DNA from: Pseudomonas frederiksbergensis
GTDB taxonomy: Bacteria > Pseudomonadota > Gammaproteobacteria > Pseudomonadales > Pseudomonadaceae
Reading direction: 5' to 3'
Length of the DNA stretch: 64,000 nt
NCBI RefSeq assembly: GCF_900105495.1
Contig: NZ_FNTF01000002.1
Location: 2,765,501-2,829,500, forward strand
Part shown: one piece after another, positions 1 to 9,169 of the stretch
Position numbering within the stretch: the first letter of the stretch is position 1
How the letters are laid out: every line of letters begins with the position of its first letter
The notes under the pieces: model-generated
What the model saw: the letters and a program-made list of their open reading frames with translations, nothing else
Told to the model about the DNA's origin: nothing
The model's database searches: none
Program-made: the position numbers and the translations under genes

Positions 1-638
1 TTCATGACTTCGTGATCTGCCTTGGCTACAAGGGCTATGCCATCAAGGACTTCTTCGCCAACTACTTCCTGCACACCTCCGACGTCACCTTCGACATGCG
101 CAACAACCGCATGGACGTGCATCAGAACTACAGCGAGCCGTGGAGCGTCACTCTCATCGACACCGGCGAGGAAACCATGACCGGTGGCCGCTTGCTGCGC
201 GCCGGCCGTTACCTCAAGGATGAAGAGGCCTTCTGCTTTACCTACGGCGACGGCGTCTCCGATATCAATATCCGTCAACTGGTGGACTACCACACCACCC
301 ACGGTCGTCTGGCGACCGTCACCGCCGTACAACCGCCGGGCCGTTACGGTGCCCTGGAGCGTCACGGCGATCAGGTGCTCGGTTTCACCGAGAAGCCCCG
401 TGGTGACGGTGGCTGGATCAATGGCGGTTTCTTTGTGCTTTCGCCCAAAGTGCTCTCGTACATCGGCGGTGATGACACCACTTGGGAAGCCGAGCCATTG
501 GCCCGTTTGGCCCGGGACGAACAATTGAAGGCCTTCGAGCATGAAGGCTTCTGGCACCCGATGGACACTCTGCGCGACAAGAACTACCTCGAAGCGCTGT
601 GGCAGAGCGGGGAGGCCCCATGGAAGCAATGGGACTGA
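1..638 (+). CDS. rfbF: Glucose-1-phosphate cytidylyltransferase (5' end outside window)
   Basis: Makes CDP-glucose from glucose 1-phosphate and CTP, the first step to CDP-linked 6-deoxy sugars. The reading frame is open from base 3 with no stop upstream, so the gene continues to the left; about 210 residues of a roughly 255-residue family are present. Visible family features are YGDGVSDINI (near base 241), NGGFFVL (near 420) and the C-terminal HPMDTLRDKNYLE segment. It overlaps the next gene, rfbG, by 19 bases, so the two are co-translated. The missing N-terminus carries the nucleotide-binding loop, which cannot be checked here. Confidence 0.93.
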   Translation, partial: HDFVICLGYKGYAIKDFFANYFLHTSDVTFDMRNNRMDVHQNYSEPWSVTLIDTGEETMTGGRLLRAGRYLKDEEAFCFTYGDGVSDINIRQLVDYHTTHGRLATVTAVQPPGRYGALERHGDQVLGFTEKPRGDGGWINGGFFVLSPKVLSYIGGDDTTWEAEPLARLARDEQLKAFEHEGFWHPMDTLRDKNYLEALWQSGEAPWKQWD

Positions 639-1702
639 GCCCGGAATTCTGGCGTGGCAAACGCGTTCTGCTGACCGGCCACACCGGGTTCAAGGGCAGT
701 TGGCTGACCCTGTGGCTGCAAAGCCTGGGCGCGCAAGTCAGCGGTTTTGCCCTCGACCCGTCGACCGAACCGAGCCTGTTCGAACTGGCCCGGGTGCACG
801 AGGGCATCAATGATCAGCGCGGCGACTTGCGTGACCTCGGCGCATTGCTGGAGCTGATCGCCGAAACGCAGCCGGAAATCGTCCTGCACCTGGCGGCCCA
901 GCCACTGGTGCGCGAAGCCTATCGCGATCCGCTCGGGACCTATTCCAGTAACGTCATGGGCACCCTCAACCTGCTCGAAGCGATCCGTCAGGTCGGTGGC
1001 GTGCGTGCCTGCGTGCTGGTGACCACCGACAAGGTTTACGCGAACAAGGAATGGCTGTGGCCCTACCGCGAAGACGAAGCCCTCGGCGGCCACGACCCTT
1101 ACAGCAGCAGCAAGGCCTGCTGCGAGTTGCTGGCCCAGTCCTATGCCGCTTCGTTTTTCCCGGCCGAGCGCTATGCCGAACACGGTCTGGCGTTGGCCAC
1201 GGCCCGGGCCGGCAACGTGCTGGGCGGTGGTGACTTCGCTCCAGAACGCTTGATCCCTGATGTGCTCAAGGCCTGGTCGGCGGATGAGCCGGTGACCCTG
1301 CGTTACCCGCAAGCCGTGCGCCCTTGGCAGCACGCTCTGGAACCGTTGGCCGGTTACCTGCAACTGGCCGCCGGTCTCTATGAAAAAGGTCCCGGGTTTG
1401 CCGGTGCCTGGAACTTTGGCCCGAGCGAAGCGGACATGTGCAGCGTTGGCGAAGTGGTCGAACTGCTCGCCAACCGCTGGCCACAAGCGCGCGGATTGCG
1501 CATCGAACCGAGCGATTTGCATGAGGCCGGTCTGTTGCGCCTCGACAGCAGCCGCGCCCGTCAACTGTTGGCCTGGCAACCGCGCTGGTCGTTGCAGCAA
1601 TGCCTGACCCATACCCTCGATTGGCACCTGGCCTGGCAAAACGGCGACGACATGCGCGCCATCACGTTGGGCCAGTTGAACCTGTACCGAGGCGCGCTGT
1701 GA
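620..1702 (+). CDS. rfbG: CDP-glucose 4,6-dehydratase
   Basis: Converts CDP-glucose to CDP-4-keto-6-deoxyglucose. It is an extended SDR enzyme of 360 residues, the usual length. The NAD-binding motif TGHTGFKGSW is at residues 20-29, the TDK motif follows VLV near residue 136, and the catalytic YxxxK is Y161/K165 in DPYSSSK. The ATG at 620 is preferred over a GTG at 599 because GGGGAGG lies just before it. The gene overlaps rfbF and shares a GTGA junction with the next gene. No rfbH (3-dehydratase) follows, so the 3-hydroxyl is probably kept. Confidence 0.95.
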   Translation: MEAMGLSPEFWRGKRVLLTGHTGFKGSWLTLWLQSLGAQVSGFALDPSTEPSLFELARVHEGINDQRGDLRDLGALLELIAETQPEIVLHLAAQPLVREAYRDPLGTYSSNVMGTLNLLEAIRQVGGVRACVLVTTDKVYANKEWLWPYREDEALGGHDPYSSSKACCELLAQSYAASFFPAERYAEHGLALATARAGNVLGGGDFAPERLIPDVLKAWSADEPVTLRYPQAVRPWQHALEPLAGYLQLAAGLYEKGPGFAGAWNFGPSEADMCSVGEVVELLANRWPQARGLRIEPSDLHEAGLLRLDSSRARQLLAWQPRWSLQQCLTHTLDWHLAWQNGDDMRAITLGQLNLYRGAL

Positions 1703-2259
1703 GCGAGTTTCTGTTGAAGTCATTGCCGCTGGCCGGACTGTTCAGCGTGCAGCACAAACGCTTCGAAGATGAGCGTGGGCACTTTGCGCGGCTGTTCTGC
1801 GAAGGCAGCCTGAGCGCCTTCGGCCAGCCGTTTCATATCCGCCAGATCAACCATTCCTGCACCCGTGAGCGGGGCAGTGTGCGGGGTCTGCATTATCAGA
1901 ACGCCAGCGCACCGGAAGCCAAATTGATCACGTGTCTGCGTGGTGAGGTCTGGGACGTGGCGGTGGATTTACGCCCGGACTCGGAGACCTTTCTGCACTG
2001 GCACGCCGAACACCTGCGTGCTGGCGATGGCCGCAGCCTGTTGATCCCGGCCGGTTTTGCCCATGGTTTCCAAACCCTCACCGATGACGCCGAATTGCTT
2101 TACCTGCACAGCGCTGATTACACGCCTGCGCATGAGGGCGGTTTGTCGGTGAACGATCCACGGCTGGCGATTGCTTGGCCGTTGCCTGTCAATAATCTGT
2201 CGGCCAGGGATTCCAGCCATCCCGTGCTCGATGAACACTTCGCTGGAGTGCGTGTATGA
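1699..2259 (+). CDS. dTDP-4-dehydrorhamnose 3,5-epimerase-like protein
   Basis: A 186-residue RmlC-like cupin. It carries the family signature RGLHYQ with the catalytic histidine at residue 65, and the C-terminal pattern Y..SADYTP..EGG..VNDPRL.I.WP. Family members epimerise C3 and/or C5 of a 4-keto-6-deoxy nucleotide sugar. The substrate here is inferred to be CDP-linked because it directly follows rfbG. GTG start at 1699 overlaps the rfbG stop (GTGA), and the stop overlaps the next start (ATGA). The stereochemistry produced cannot be deduced from sequence. Confidence 0.85.
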   Translation: MSEFLLKSLPLAGLFSVQHKRFEDERGHFARLFCEGSLSAFGQPFHIRQINHSCTRERGSVRGLHYQNASAPEAKLITCLRGEVWDVAVDLRPDSETFLHWHAEHLRAGDGRSLLIPAGFAHGFQTLTDDAELLYLHSADYTPAHEGGLSVNDPRLAIAWPLPVNNLSARDSSHPVLDEHFAGVRV

Positions 2260-3482
2260 ACTGCCGTGGTTGCGCAACGCCGCTGGCCTTGCCGCTGATT
2301 GATCTGGGCACTTCGCCGCCGTCCAATGCCTACGTGCGCGCCGATCAGCTGGAACAATCCGAGCAATGGGTGCCGCTGAAGGTTGCAGTGTGTCAGCAAT
2401 GCTGGCTGGTGCAGACCGAGGATTACACCAGCGCCGACAGCCTGTTCGACGCCGAGTACGCCTACTTCAGTTCGTTTTCCAGCACCTGGCTGACCCATGC
2501 CGAGCGCTATGTGGGCGAGATGGTCGAGCGTTTCGATCTGACGGCTGACAGCCGTGTGGTGGAAATCGCCGCCAACGACGGTTACTTGTTGCAGTACGTG
2601 GCCGGGCGCGGCATCCCTTGCCTGGGCGTCGAGCCGACCCGCAGCACCGCGCAAGCAGCTCGGGAAAAAGGCCTGGAAATCCGCGAGCTGTTCTTCGGCC
2701 GCGATACCGCGTTGCAGCTGACAAACGAAGGCTGGGCCGCCGACCTGATGGCGGCCAACAACGTGCTGGCCCACGTGCCGGATATCAATGATTTCCTCTG
2801 CGGTTTCGCTACTTTGCTCAAGCCGACGGGCGTGGCGACATTTGAATTTCCGCAGTTGCTGACCCTGATGGCAGGGCAGCAATTCGACACGCTGTATCAC
2901 GAGCACTATTCCTACCTGTCCCTGACCGCCGTGCAAACGCTGTGCGAGCGCAACGGTCTGGAAGTGTTCGATGTCAGTCAGCTCTCGACCCACGGCGGTT
3001 CGCTGCGCGTGTTCGTTCAGCGCGTCGATGGTGTGCGCCGCGAAGTCCTGCCAGCGGTTCAACTGCAACTGCAAGCCGAGCTCGATGCCGGTGTAAAAAC
3101 CCCCGAGTACTACGCAACCCTCGCGCCCGCCGCCGAACACATCAAGCACGAACTGCTGCGCTTCCTGTTGCAGGCCAAAGCCGACGGCAAGCGTGTGGTC
3201 GGGTACGGCGCCGCTGCCAAGGGCAACACCTTGCTCAACTACGCAGGGGTCAAACCGGACTTGCTGGCCTGGGTCGCCGATGCCAACCCGCACAAGCAGG
3301 GCAAGTACCTGCCGGGCAGTCGTATCCCGATCGTTTCGCCGGCGCAGATCGACATCGAGAAACCGGATTACGTGCTGGTCTTGCCGTGGAATTTGCTGCA
3401 TGAAGTCAGTCAACAATTGGCCCGGGTGCGTCAGTGGGATGGCCGTTTCGTGATCGCCGTGCCCGAGTTGACCGTCCTGTGA
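2256..3482 (+). CDS. Sugar C-methyltransferase (zinc-binding, class I SAM)
   Basis: 408 residues with the three-part build of NovU/TylC3-type sugar C-methyltransferases. There is an N-terminal zinc site (CxxC at C3/C6 and again at C46/C49), a SAM-binding Rossmann core (VVEIAANDGYLLQY, about residues 100-113), and a C-terminal domain with GYGAAAKGNTLLNY near residue 316. Family members add a methyl carbon, usually at C3 of a 4-keto-6-deoxy nucleotide sugar. Its place after rfbFG and the epimerase suggests a CDP-4-keto-6-deoxyhexose substrate (inference). ATGA overlap upstream and GTGA overlap downstream place it in one operon. Confidence 0.85.
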   Translation: MNCRGCATPLALPLIDLGTSPPSNAYVRADQLEQSEQWVPLKVAVCQQCWLVQTEDYTSADSLFDAEYAYFSSFSSTWLTHAERYVGEMVERFDLTADSRVVEIAANDGYLLQYVAGRGIPCLGVEPTRSTAQAAREKGLEIRELFFGRDTALQLTNEGWAADLMAANNVLAHVPDINDFLCGFATLLKPTGVATFEFPQLLTLMAGQQFDTLYHEHYSYLSLTAVQTLCERNGLEVFDVSQLSTHGGSLRVFVQRVDGVRREVLPAVQLQLQAELDAGVKTPEYYATLAPAAEHIKHELLRFLLQAKADGKRVVGYGAAAKGNTLLNYAGVKPDLLAWVADANPHKQGKYLPGSRIPIVSPAQIDIEKPDYVLVLPWNLLHEVSQQLARVRQWDGRFVIAVPELTVL

Positions 3483-4336
3483 AAGTGCTCGTGACCGGCG
3501 CCACCGGGTTTGTCGGCCGGCATCTGGTCGCGGCCTTGCTTGCTCGTGGTTGCGAAGTTCGCGCCGTGGCGCGCAATGCCGAGACTGCCGCGAGCATGCC
3601 GTGGATCAATGCGGTGGAGTTCATCGCCGCGGATATTCACGCCGCTGACCTGGACATCGCCAAGCTGACCACGGGTGTCGATGCCTTGGCGCATTTGGCC
3701 TGGCCGGGGTTGCCGAACTATCAGGCACTGTTCCATTTCGAGCACAACCTGATGGCTGACTACCGGTTCATCAAGGGCGCGGTCGAGGCGGGCGTGTCGC
3801 AGGTGCTGGTCACCGGAACCTGTTTCGAATACGGCATGCAGAGTGGGTCGCTCAGCGAGCAGTCCGCGCCGCAGCCAAGCAACCCTTATGGGCTGGCAAA
3901 GAACACCTTGCGCGTGTTCCTCGAAAACTTGCAGCGCGAGAAGTCATTCACCCTGCAATGGGCGCGGCTGTTTTACCTGCACGGCAGCGGACAGAACCCC
4001 AATAGTTTGCTGGCAGCGCTGGATCGGGCGATCGATGCCGGCGACGAACGTTTCAACATGTCGGCCGGTGAGCAACTGCGCGATTACCTGGCCATCGAGA
4101 CTGCCGCCGGTTATCTCGCGGCGATCCTGCAACAGCGGGACTTCAATGGCGTGATCAATTGTTCCAGCGGCCAGCCGATATCGGTCAGAGCGCTGGTCGA
4201 GCAGCGGCTGCGTGAACGTGACGCATCGATCAGTTTGAACCTCGGTCACTACCCATACCCGACCCATGAACCGATGGCGTTCTGGGGCGTGGCGGACCGC
4301 TTGCAACAGCTACTGGGAGCAGAGCATGAGGCATGA
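3479..4336 (+). CDS. NAD-dependent epimerase/dehydratase family protein
   Basis: 285-residue SDR protein. The NAD(P) motif TGATGFVGRH starts at residue 6, the catalytic Tyr/Lys pair is in NPYGLAK (Y137, K141), and VTGTCFEYG supplies the Thr position. Probably a 4-ketoreductase or epimerase finishing the CDP-sugar made by the preceding genes; which of these cannot be decided. The GTG at 3479 is chosen because it gives the glycine-rich loop right at the N-terminus and overlaps the upstream stop (GTGA). An upstream ATG at 3434 would add 15 residues out of family pattern. Confidence 0.82.
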   Translation: MKVLVTGATGFVGRHLVAALLARGCEVRAVARNAETAASMPWINAVEFIAADIHAADLDIAKLTTGVDALAHLAWPGLPNYQALFHFEHNLMADYRFIKGAVEAGVSQVLVTGTCFEYGMQSGSLSEQSAPQPSNPYGLAKNTLRVFLENLQREKSFTLQWARLFYLHGSGQNPNSLLAALDRAIDAGDERFNMSAGEQLRDYLAIETAAGYLAAILQQRDFNGVINCSSGQPISVRALVEQRLRERDASISLNLGHYPYPTHEPMAFWGVADRLQQLLGAEHEA

Positions 4337-5396
4337 GTTGTATCGGGTCGCCGACCTGCCGGTGTTGCAGAATCGCACCTTCGCCGACCCGCAATCGGCC
4401 AGGGCTTCGGCCTCTGCCGACATGGTGTTGGTACAGGATGAGCAGAGCGGGTTGATCTTCAACCAGGCCTTCGATGCCGACACGCTCAGCTACGACGCCG
4501 ACTACCAAAATGAGCAGGCGCATTCGGTCCAGTTCCAGAAGCACCTGAGCGATGTCGAAGGCATCATTGCCCGGCACTTCAAGGGCCAGGAACTGATCGA
4601 AGTCGGCTGCGGCAAAGGCTACTTTCTCGAACTCCTGAAAGGTCAGGGCTATGCCATCACCGGCATCGACCCGGCGTACGAAGGCGACAATGTCGACGTG
4701 ATCAAGGCCCCGTTCACGCGCGGGCTGGGTCTGGCGGCGGACGCCATCGTGCTGCGTCATGTGCTCGAACACATTCAGGATCCGGTGAGCTTTCTTGCCG
4801 AGATCGCCGAGGCCAATCAGGGCGGGCAGATCTACATCGAAGTGCCGTGCTTCGACTGGATTATCGAGCACCGCGCCTGGTTCGACCTGTTCTACGAGCA
4901 CGTCAATTACTTCCGCCTCGATGACCTGCGCCGGATGTTCGGCACCGTGCAGGAGGCCGGTCACCTGTTCGGTGGCCAATACCTGTACATCGTTGCGGAT
5001 CTTTCGACCTTGCGCCTGACCCCGGAACACCCGGTGCCGCGCCTGGACCTGCCCGAAGGTTTCACCCGTAGCCTTGAACGTGCGGTGCAGATTATTCAGG
5101 CCGACCCCGAACAAGGTTCGGCGATCTGGGGGGCATCGTCCAAAGGCGTGATCTATTCACTGTTCCTGCAACGGGCCGGTGTGGCAGTGGACCGCGTGGT
5201 GGATATCAATCCGGCCAAGCAGGGCCGTTATCTGCCGCTGAGCGGTGTGCGGGTGTCCTCTCCACAAGAGGCCATGGAGGCTCTGCCCGAAGGCGCCAAT
5301 CTGTTTGTGATGAACTCCAACTACCTCGAAGAGATCAAGCGGATGACTGGTGGACGCTACGTCTATCACGCCGTCGACAACGCTTCGTTCCAGTGA
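4326..5396 (+). CDS. Second C-methyltransferase-like class I SAM protein
   Basis: 356 residues. The SAM motif I LIEVGCGKGYF lies near residues 90-100, the acidic end of strand 2 near GIDPAYEGDN, and LRHVLEHIQDP follows. The C-terminal domain with IWGASSKG (about residue 267) and VDINPAKQGRYLP matches the C-terminal domain of the methyltransferase at 2256, but the N-terminal cysteine pairs are missing. It is therefore a diverged paralogue-like partner; C- or O-methylation of the same sugar is possible. Starts at ATG 4326, overlapping the previous gene by 11 bases, and ends in a GTGA/near-coupled junction. Confidence 0.78.
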   Translation: MRHELYRVADLPVLQNRTFADPQSARASASADMVLVQDEQSGLIFNQAFDADTLSYDADYQNEQAHSVQFQKHLSDVEGIIARHFKGQELIEVGCGKGYFLELLKGQGYAITGIDPAYEGDNVDVIKAPFTRGLGLAADAIVLRHVLEHIQDPVSFLAEIAEANQGGQIYIEVPCFDWIIEHRAWFDLFYEHVNYFRLDDLRRMFGTVQEAGHLFGGQYLYIVADLSTLRLTPEHPVPRLDLPEGFTRSLERAVQIIQADPEQGSAIWGASSKGVIYSLFLQRAGVAVDRVVDINPAKQGRYLPLSGVRVSSPQEAMEALPEGANLFVMNSNYLEEIKRMTGGRYVYHAVDNASFQ

Positions 5397-5413
5397 CCAT
5401 TGAGAATTTTGAA

Positions 5414-6151
5414 ATGACCGACAACAGCATCAACAAAGCCTTCGAAGCCGAATGCCAGGCAGAAATCGCGCGTCAGGGCGATGACCAGAAACTCACCGGC
5501 CTGGCCCGGGATTTTTTCAATGAATCGGCCAGGCACAAATACAGCTACCACTTCTCGTGGATGGGCCGTCCGATCATCCAGTTGCCGCAAGACATGATGG
5601 CCATGCAAGAGATCATCTGGCAGGTCAAACCGGACCTGGTGATCGAATGCGGTATCGCCCATGGCGGTTCGATCATCTACTACGCATCGTTGCTGGAGCT
5701 GCAAGGCCACGGCGAAGTGCTGGGCATCGATCTCGACATTCGTGCGCACAACCGCGAAGCCATCGAGAGCCACCCGATGAGCAAGCGCATTTCGATGATC
5801 GAGGGTTCGAGCATCGCCCCGGCCATCGCCGCCAAAGTCCGCGCTGCGGCCGAAGGCAAGAAAGTCATTCTGGTGCTGGACTCCAACCACACCCACGACC
5901 ACGTGCTTGAAGAATTGCGTCTCTATGCGCCACTGGTTTCGGTGGACAGCTACTGCGTGGTGATGGACACCGTGGTTGAAGACATGCCGGCCGACTTCTT
6001 CCCGGATCGTCCATGGGGCCCGGGCGACAACCCGAAGACTGCGGTATGGAAGTACCTGGAAGAGAACAAGGACTTCGAAATTGACCAGCCACTGCAAAAC
6101 AAGCTGCTGATCACCGTGGCGCCGGACGGCTACCTACGTCGCGTTCGTTAA
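5414..6151 (+). CDS. CmcI / cephalosporin hydroxylase-family methyltransferase
   Basis: 245 residues of the CmcI-like family, whose members act as SAM- and metal-dependent O-methyltransferases (for example on rhamnosyl groups) in spite of the hydroxylase name. Visible features are the SAM motif VIECGIAHGGSIIYYASLL, GIDLDIR, and DSNHTHDHVLEELRLYAP, the typical acidic/His stretch. A GTG at 5393 overlapping the upstream stop would add seven residues; the ATG at 5414 has a weak GAGA eight bases upstream and is preferred. Likely O-methylates the flagellar glycan, which is inference from position. Confidence 0.8.
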   Translation: MTDNSINKAFEAECQAEIARQGDDQKLTGLARDFFNESARHKYSYHFSWMGRPIIQLPQDMMAMQEIIWQVKPDLVIECGIAHGGSIIYYASLLELQGHGEVLGIDLDIRAHNREAIESHPMSKRISMIEGSSIAPAIAAKVRAAAEGKKVILVLDSNHTHDHVLEELRLYAPLVSVDSYCVVMDTVVEDMPADFFPDRPWGPGDNPKTAVWKYLEENKDFEIDQPLQNKLLITVAPDGYLRRVR

Positions 6152-6202
6152 TCAAAAGTGGTTTCAGGTTCTTGGCGATTGGCCGGTTGTGGGGATAGGA
6201 AA

Positions 6203-9139
6203 ATGCAGGTTCAAAGCAACACTCAAACCAACGTGACACCGCTGAACGAGCTGTTCACGGTGGTGGTTATCACCCACAACCGCAGTGCGTTCCTGCGACG
6301 TGCCTTGCAGTACTACAGCAGCTACTCCGCCAAGGTGCTGGTGCTGGATTCGTCCGTGCAGGGCGATGAGCGCCTCGCGGCCGACTTCCCGTCGGTCGAC
6401 TATCGCCATTTGCCTCAGTTCACCTACACGGGTTTTCAACAAAAGCTTGCGTATGGTGCCAGCCAGGTCACCACACCGTACATGGTGCTGGCCGCCGACG
6501 ATGACTTCCTGCTGCACGATGCATTGACCGAGTCTGTGAACTTCCTCGAGGCCAATCCCGATTACGGCATGTGCCACGGCTACTGCCTGATGTACCTGAC
6601 GCACTCCAATTATGTGCAGTACTACCGTCGCGACAAGAAGGTGAAAGAGGATTACAGCGCCGATCGCGCGCAGGATCGTGTGCTCGACTACATGGGCCAG
6701 TACATTCCGCCGTTCTATGCGGTGCACCGTACTTCGCTGTTGCAGGACTGGTACGCGGCCATGCCGGAGGGCACGATTTTCGAGTGGCAGGAAATCGGTC
6801 ACGTGTACTACATGCTCGCGCGGGCCAAGGCGCGGATTCTGCCGACGCCTTATGTGGTGCGGGAGGTCAACTACGGTCGTTCGGATCACAATACCGAAAT
6901 CATTCACGTCCTGAGTTTCAAAGACGCCCGCTCCGTCGCCGAGCGTGAGCGCTTTGCCGGTTTCCTCGCCACGCTGCCGACCGGCATCAGCGACCTGAAC
7001 CAGGTGCAGACCGTAGAGTTCGCCCTGCAAAGTTTCCAGGCGCTGGCCGACAGCCTGGCCGCGCGCAATGCATTGACGATCGAGCCGATTTTCGAGTCCT
7101 ACTGGAAAGACCCCACCATCGGCCCGAAGCGCGCATTCGGGCCTCATCAGTATGTCGAGATGCCGTTCTACAACCAGGCGTTTTTCGATCAACTGACCGA
7201 GTGCGAATTCCTGCTCCATGCGATGCCTGCCGGACGCTTGCAGCTGGAAGAAATGGAAGGTGCGTTACTTCAGCAGCACACGTTGCAGCGGATCTATTCC
7301 AATGACACGTCCGAGACCATCCAGAACCGTTTGCTGCATGCCGTACAGTTGGGCGCATTCAACCGTAGGGTTGTGCAAAAACTGGTGCAGCAACTGTTGG
7401 ACATGGGCGAGAGCACCGATGCGAAAATATTGACGGACTGGATTGCCCGCCTCGACAGCGTACCGACCTACGACAGCCGTCAGTTGCTGGACGGTATGCC
7501 CTCCGGCCGGCTGTTGAACTGGTTGCAGGCTCGCCAGCCGAACGACACGGCAGTACGGAAAATCAATCAACATCTGGCGGCCAATAAGGGCGGGCCTCAG
7601 TTCGGCATTCTGCTGCTGGATCTTGAAGCCGACATGGACAAGTTGCAGACCACCTTTGACAGCCTGATGGAAAGCGCTTTCCGCGCCTTTAAGGTGGTGG
7701 TCTTCACCACCGGTGATTTGCCCCAGGTCACCACCGAACAAAATACTGTGCATTTTGTAAAGGTCAGTGCAAGCAACTACGTCGATAGACTGAACCAGAT
7801 TGCCCAGCGCTCGACGTCGGACTGGCTGCTGTTGGCCGAGGCCGGCGATGAGTTCACGTCTGCCGGCTTCCTGCGTGCCAGCCTTGAGTTGCAGAACGCC
7901 GAAGGTTGCCGTGCGGTGGCGATGGATGAGATTCATCGCCGTAGCAACGGCACATTGACCGAAGTTTTCCGTCCGGACTTCAACCTCGACCTGCTGCAAA
8001 GTCTGCCGGCGTTGACCGCCCGGCATTGGCTGTTCCGACGCGAGGTGCTGGTGGATGTCGGCGGTTATGCCCGCGAGTTCAGCGATGCCCTGGAATTCGA
8101 CCTGCTGCTGCGCCTGATCGAAACTGGCGGGCTGGCGGGTCTGGCGCATTTGGCCGAACCATTGCTCATCACCCCGGCAGTGGAGATGGCACCGAACGAG
8201 CACCAACGTCAGACTCTGGTGCGCCACCTGGCAACCCGTGGCTATCAGGCACAGGTGAGCGCTGAGGTATTTGGTGGCTTGCGGATCGACTACCGCCACG
8301 CCGGGCGTCCGAAGGTGTCGATCATCGTACGCAGTGAAGGCTGTCAGGAGCAATTGCAGCGCTGCCTGGTGAGCGTATTGCAGCGCACGCGCTATCAGAA
8401 CAACGAAATTATCATCGCTGACAATCACAGTCAGTCAGCCGATCTGCTGACGTGGCTCGACAGTCTGGAGCAAAACGGCGGCGGGCGGATTCGCCTGATC
8501 AAGAACGAGCGGCGCGTGAGCTCGTCGGCACTGCTCAACCAGGCCGTCGCGCAGGCGCAAGGTGAGTATCTGGTACTGCTCGCAGAAGACGCCGAGGTGG
8601 TCAATGCCAATTGGGTCGAAGCCTTGCTCAATCAGGCTCAGCGTCCTGAAGTGGGTGTGGTGGGGGCCAAACTGGTTGATCACGAGGGCAGCGTGACCGG
8701 CGCCGGTCTGATTCTGGGACTGGAAGATGGCGTGGCTTCTGCGTTCATTGGCGAGAAAAAAGACGCACCGGGTCATATGCATCGACTGCTGGTCGAGCAG
8801 AATTATTCGGCAGTTTCCGACGCTTGTCTGATGGTGCGCAAGGAGGTGTTCGACGCACTGGGCGGGCTGGATGAAGAGCATTTCGAGCAAGCGTATGCCG
8901 ATGTCGACTTTTGCCTGAAAGTCGTCGATGCCGGGTTGCTGACCGTATGGACGCCGCAAGTGCAAATCGCCCACCCCGGCACTTTGCCGGATGACCCGCA
9001 GGCGGCAGCTGCCCTGCGTGACAAGTGGCAGGCGCGCTTCGCTCAGGACGCGGCCTACAACCCGAATCTTTCCCTGACCGGCAAGGGCTTTACTCTTGGC
9101 GACGCTGCCAGTGTCAACTGGGCGCAGTTGCTCGCATAA
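6203..9139 (+). CDS. Large glycosyltransferase with three GT-A-like domains
   Basis: 978 residues, cytoplasmic, no signal or membrane segment. Residues about 15-270 form a family-2-like domain (FTVVVITHNRSAFLRRAL; AADDDF near 96) resembling the TIGR00180 glycosyltransferase group. Residues about 465-700 look like a second, degenerate domain (FGILLLDLEAD; LLLAEAGDEF). Residues about 703-978 form a third (PKVSIIVRSEG; LLLAEDAEVV; DVDFCLKV). A helical linker lies between the first two. ATG 6203 is chosen over GTG 6158 because GGGGATAGG precedes it. Probably builds the flagellin-linked glycan; acceptor and donor are unknown. Confidence 0.82.
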   Translation: MQVQSNTQTNVTPLNELFTVVVITHNRSAFLRRALQYYSSYSAKVLVLDSSVQGDERLAADFPSVDYRHLPQFTYTGFQQKLAYGASQVTTPYMVLAADDDFLLHDALTESVNFLEANPDYGMCHGYCLMYLTHSNYVQYYRRDKKVKEDYSADRAQDRVLDYMGQYIPPFYAVHRTSLLQDWYAAMPEGTIFEWQEIGHVYYMLARAKARILPTPYVVREVNYGRSDHNTEIIHVLSFKDARSVAERERFAGFLATLPTGISDLNQVQTVEFALQSFQALADSLAARNALTIEPIFESYWKDPTIGPKRAFGPHQYVEMPFYNQAFFDQLTECEFLLHAMPAGRLQLEEMEGALLQQHTLQRIYSNDTSETIQNRLLHAVQLGAFNRRVVQKLVQQLLDMGESTDAKILTDWIARLDSVPTYDSRQLLDGMPSGRLLNWLQARQPNDTAVRKINQHLAANKGGPQFGILLLDLEADMDKLQTTFDSLMESAFRAFKVVVFTTGDLPQVTTEQNTVHFVKVSASNYVDRLNQIAQRSTSDWLLLAEAGDEFTSAGFLRASLELQNAEGCRAVAMDEIHRRSNGTLTEVFRPDFNLDLLQSLPALTARHWLFRREVLVDVGGYAREFSDALEFDLLLRLIETGGLAGLAHLAEPLLITPAVEMAPNEHQRQTLVRHLATRGYQAQVSAEVFGGLRIDYRHAGRPKVSIIVRSEGCQEQLQRCLVSVLQRTRYQNNEIIIADNHSQSADLLTWLDSLEQNGGGRIRLIKNERRVSSSALLNQAVAQAQGEYLVLLAEDAEVVNANWVEALLNQAQRPEVGVVGAKLVDHEGSVTGAGLILGLEDGVASAFIGEKKDAPGHMHRLLVEQNYSAVSDACLMVRKEVFDALGGLDEEHFEQAYADVDFCLKVVDAGLLTVWTPQVQIAHPGTLPDDPQAAAALRDKWQARFAQDAAYNPNLSLTGKGFTLGDAASVNWAQLLA

Positions 9140-9169
9140 GCCTGACTGACAGGTAAAAGGACTCAAGGC

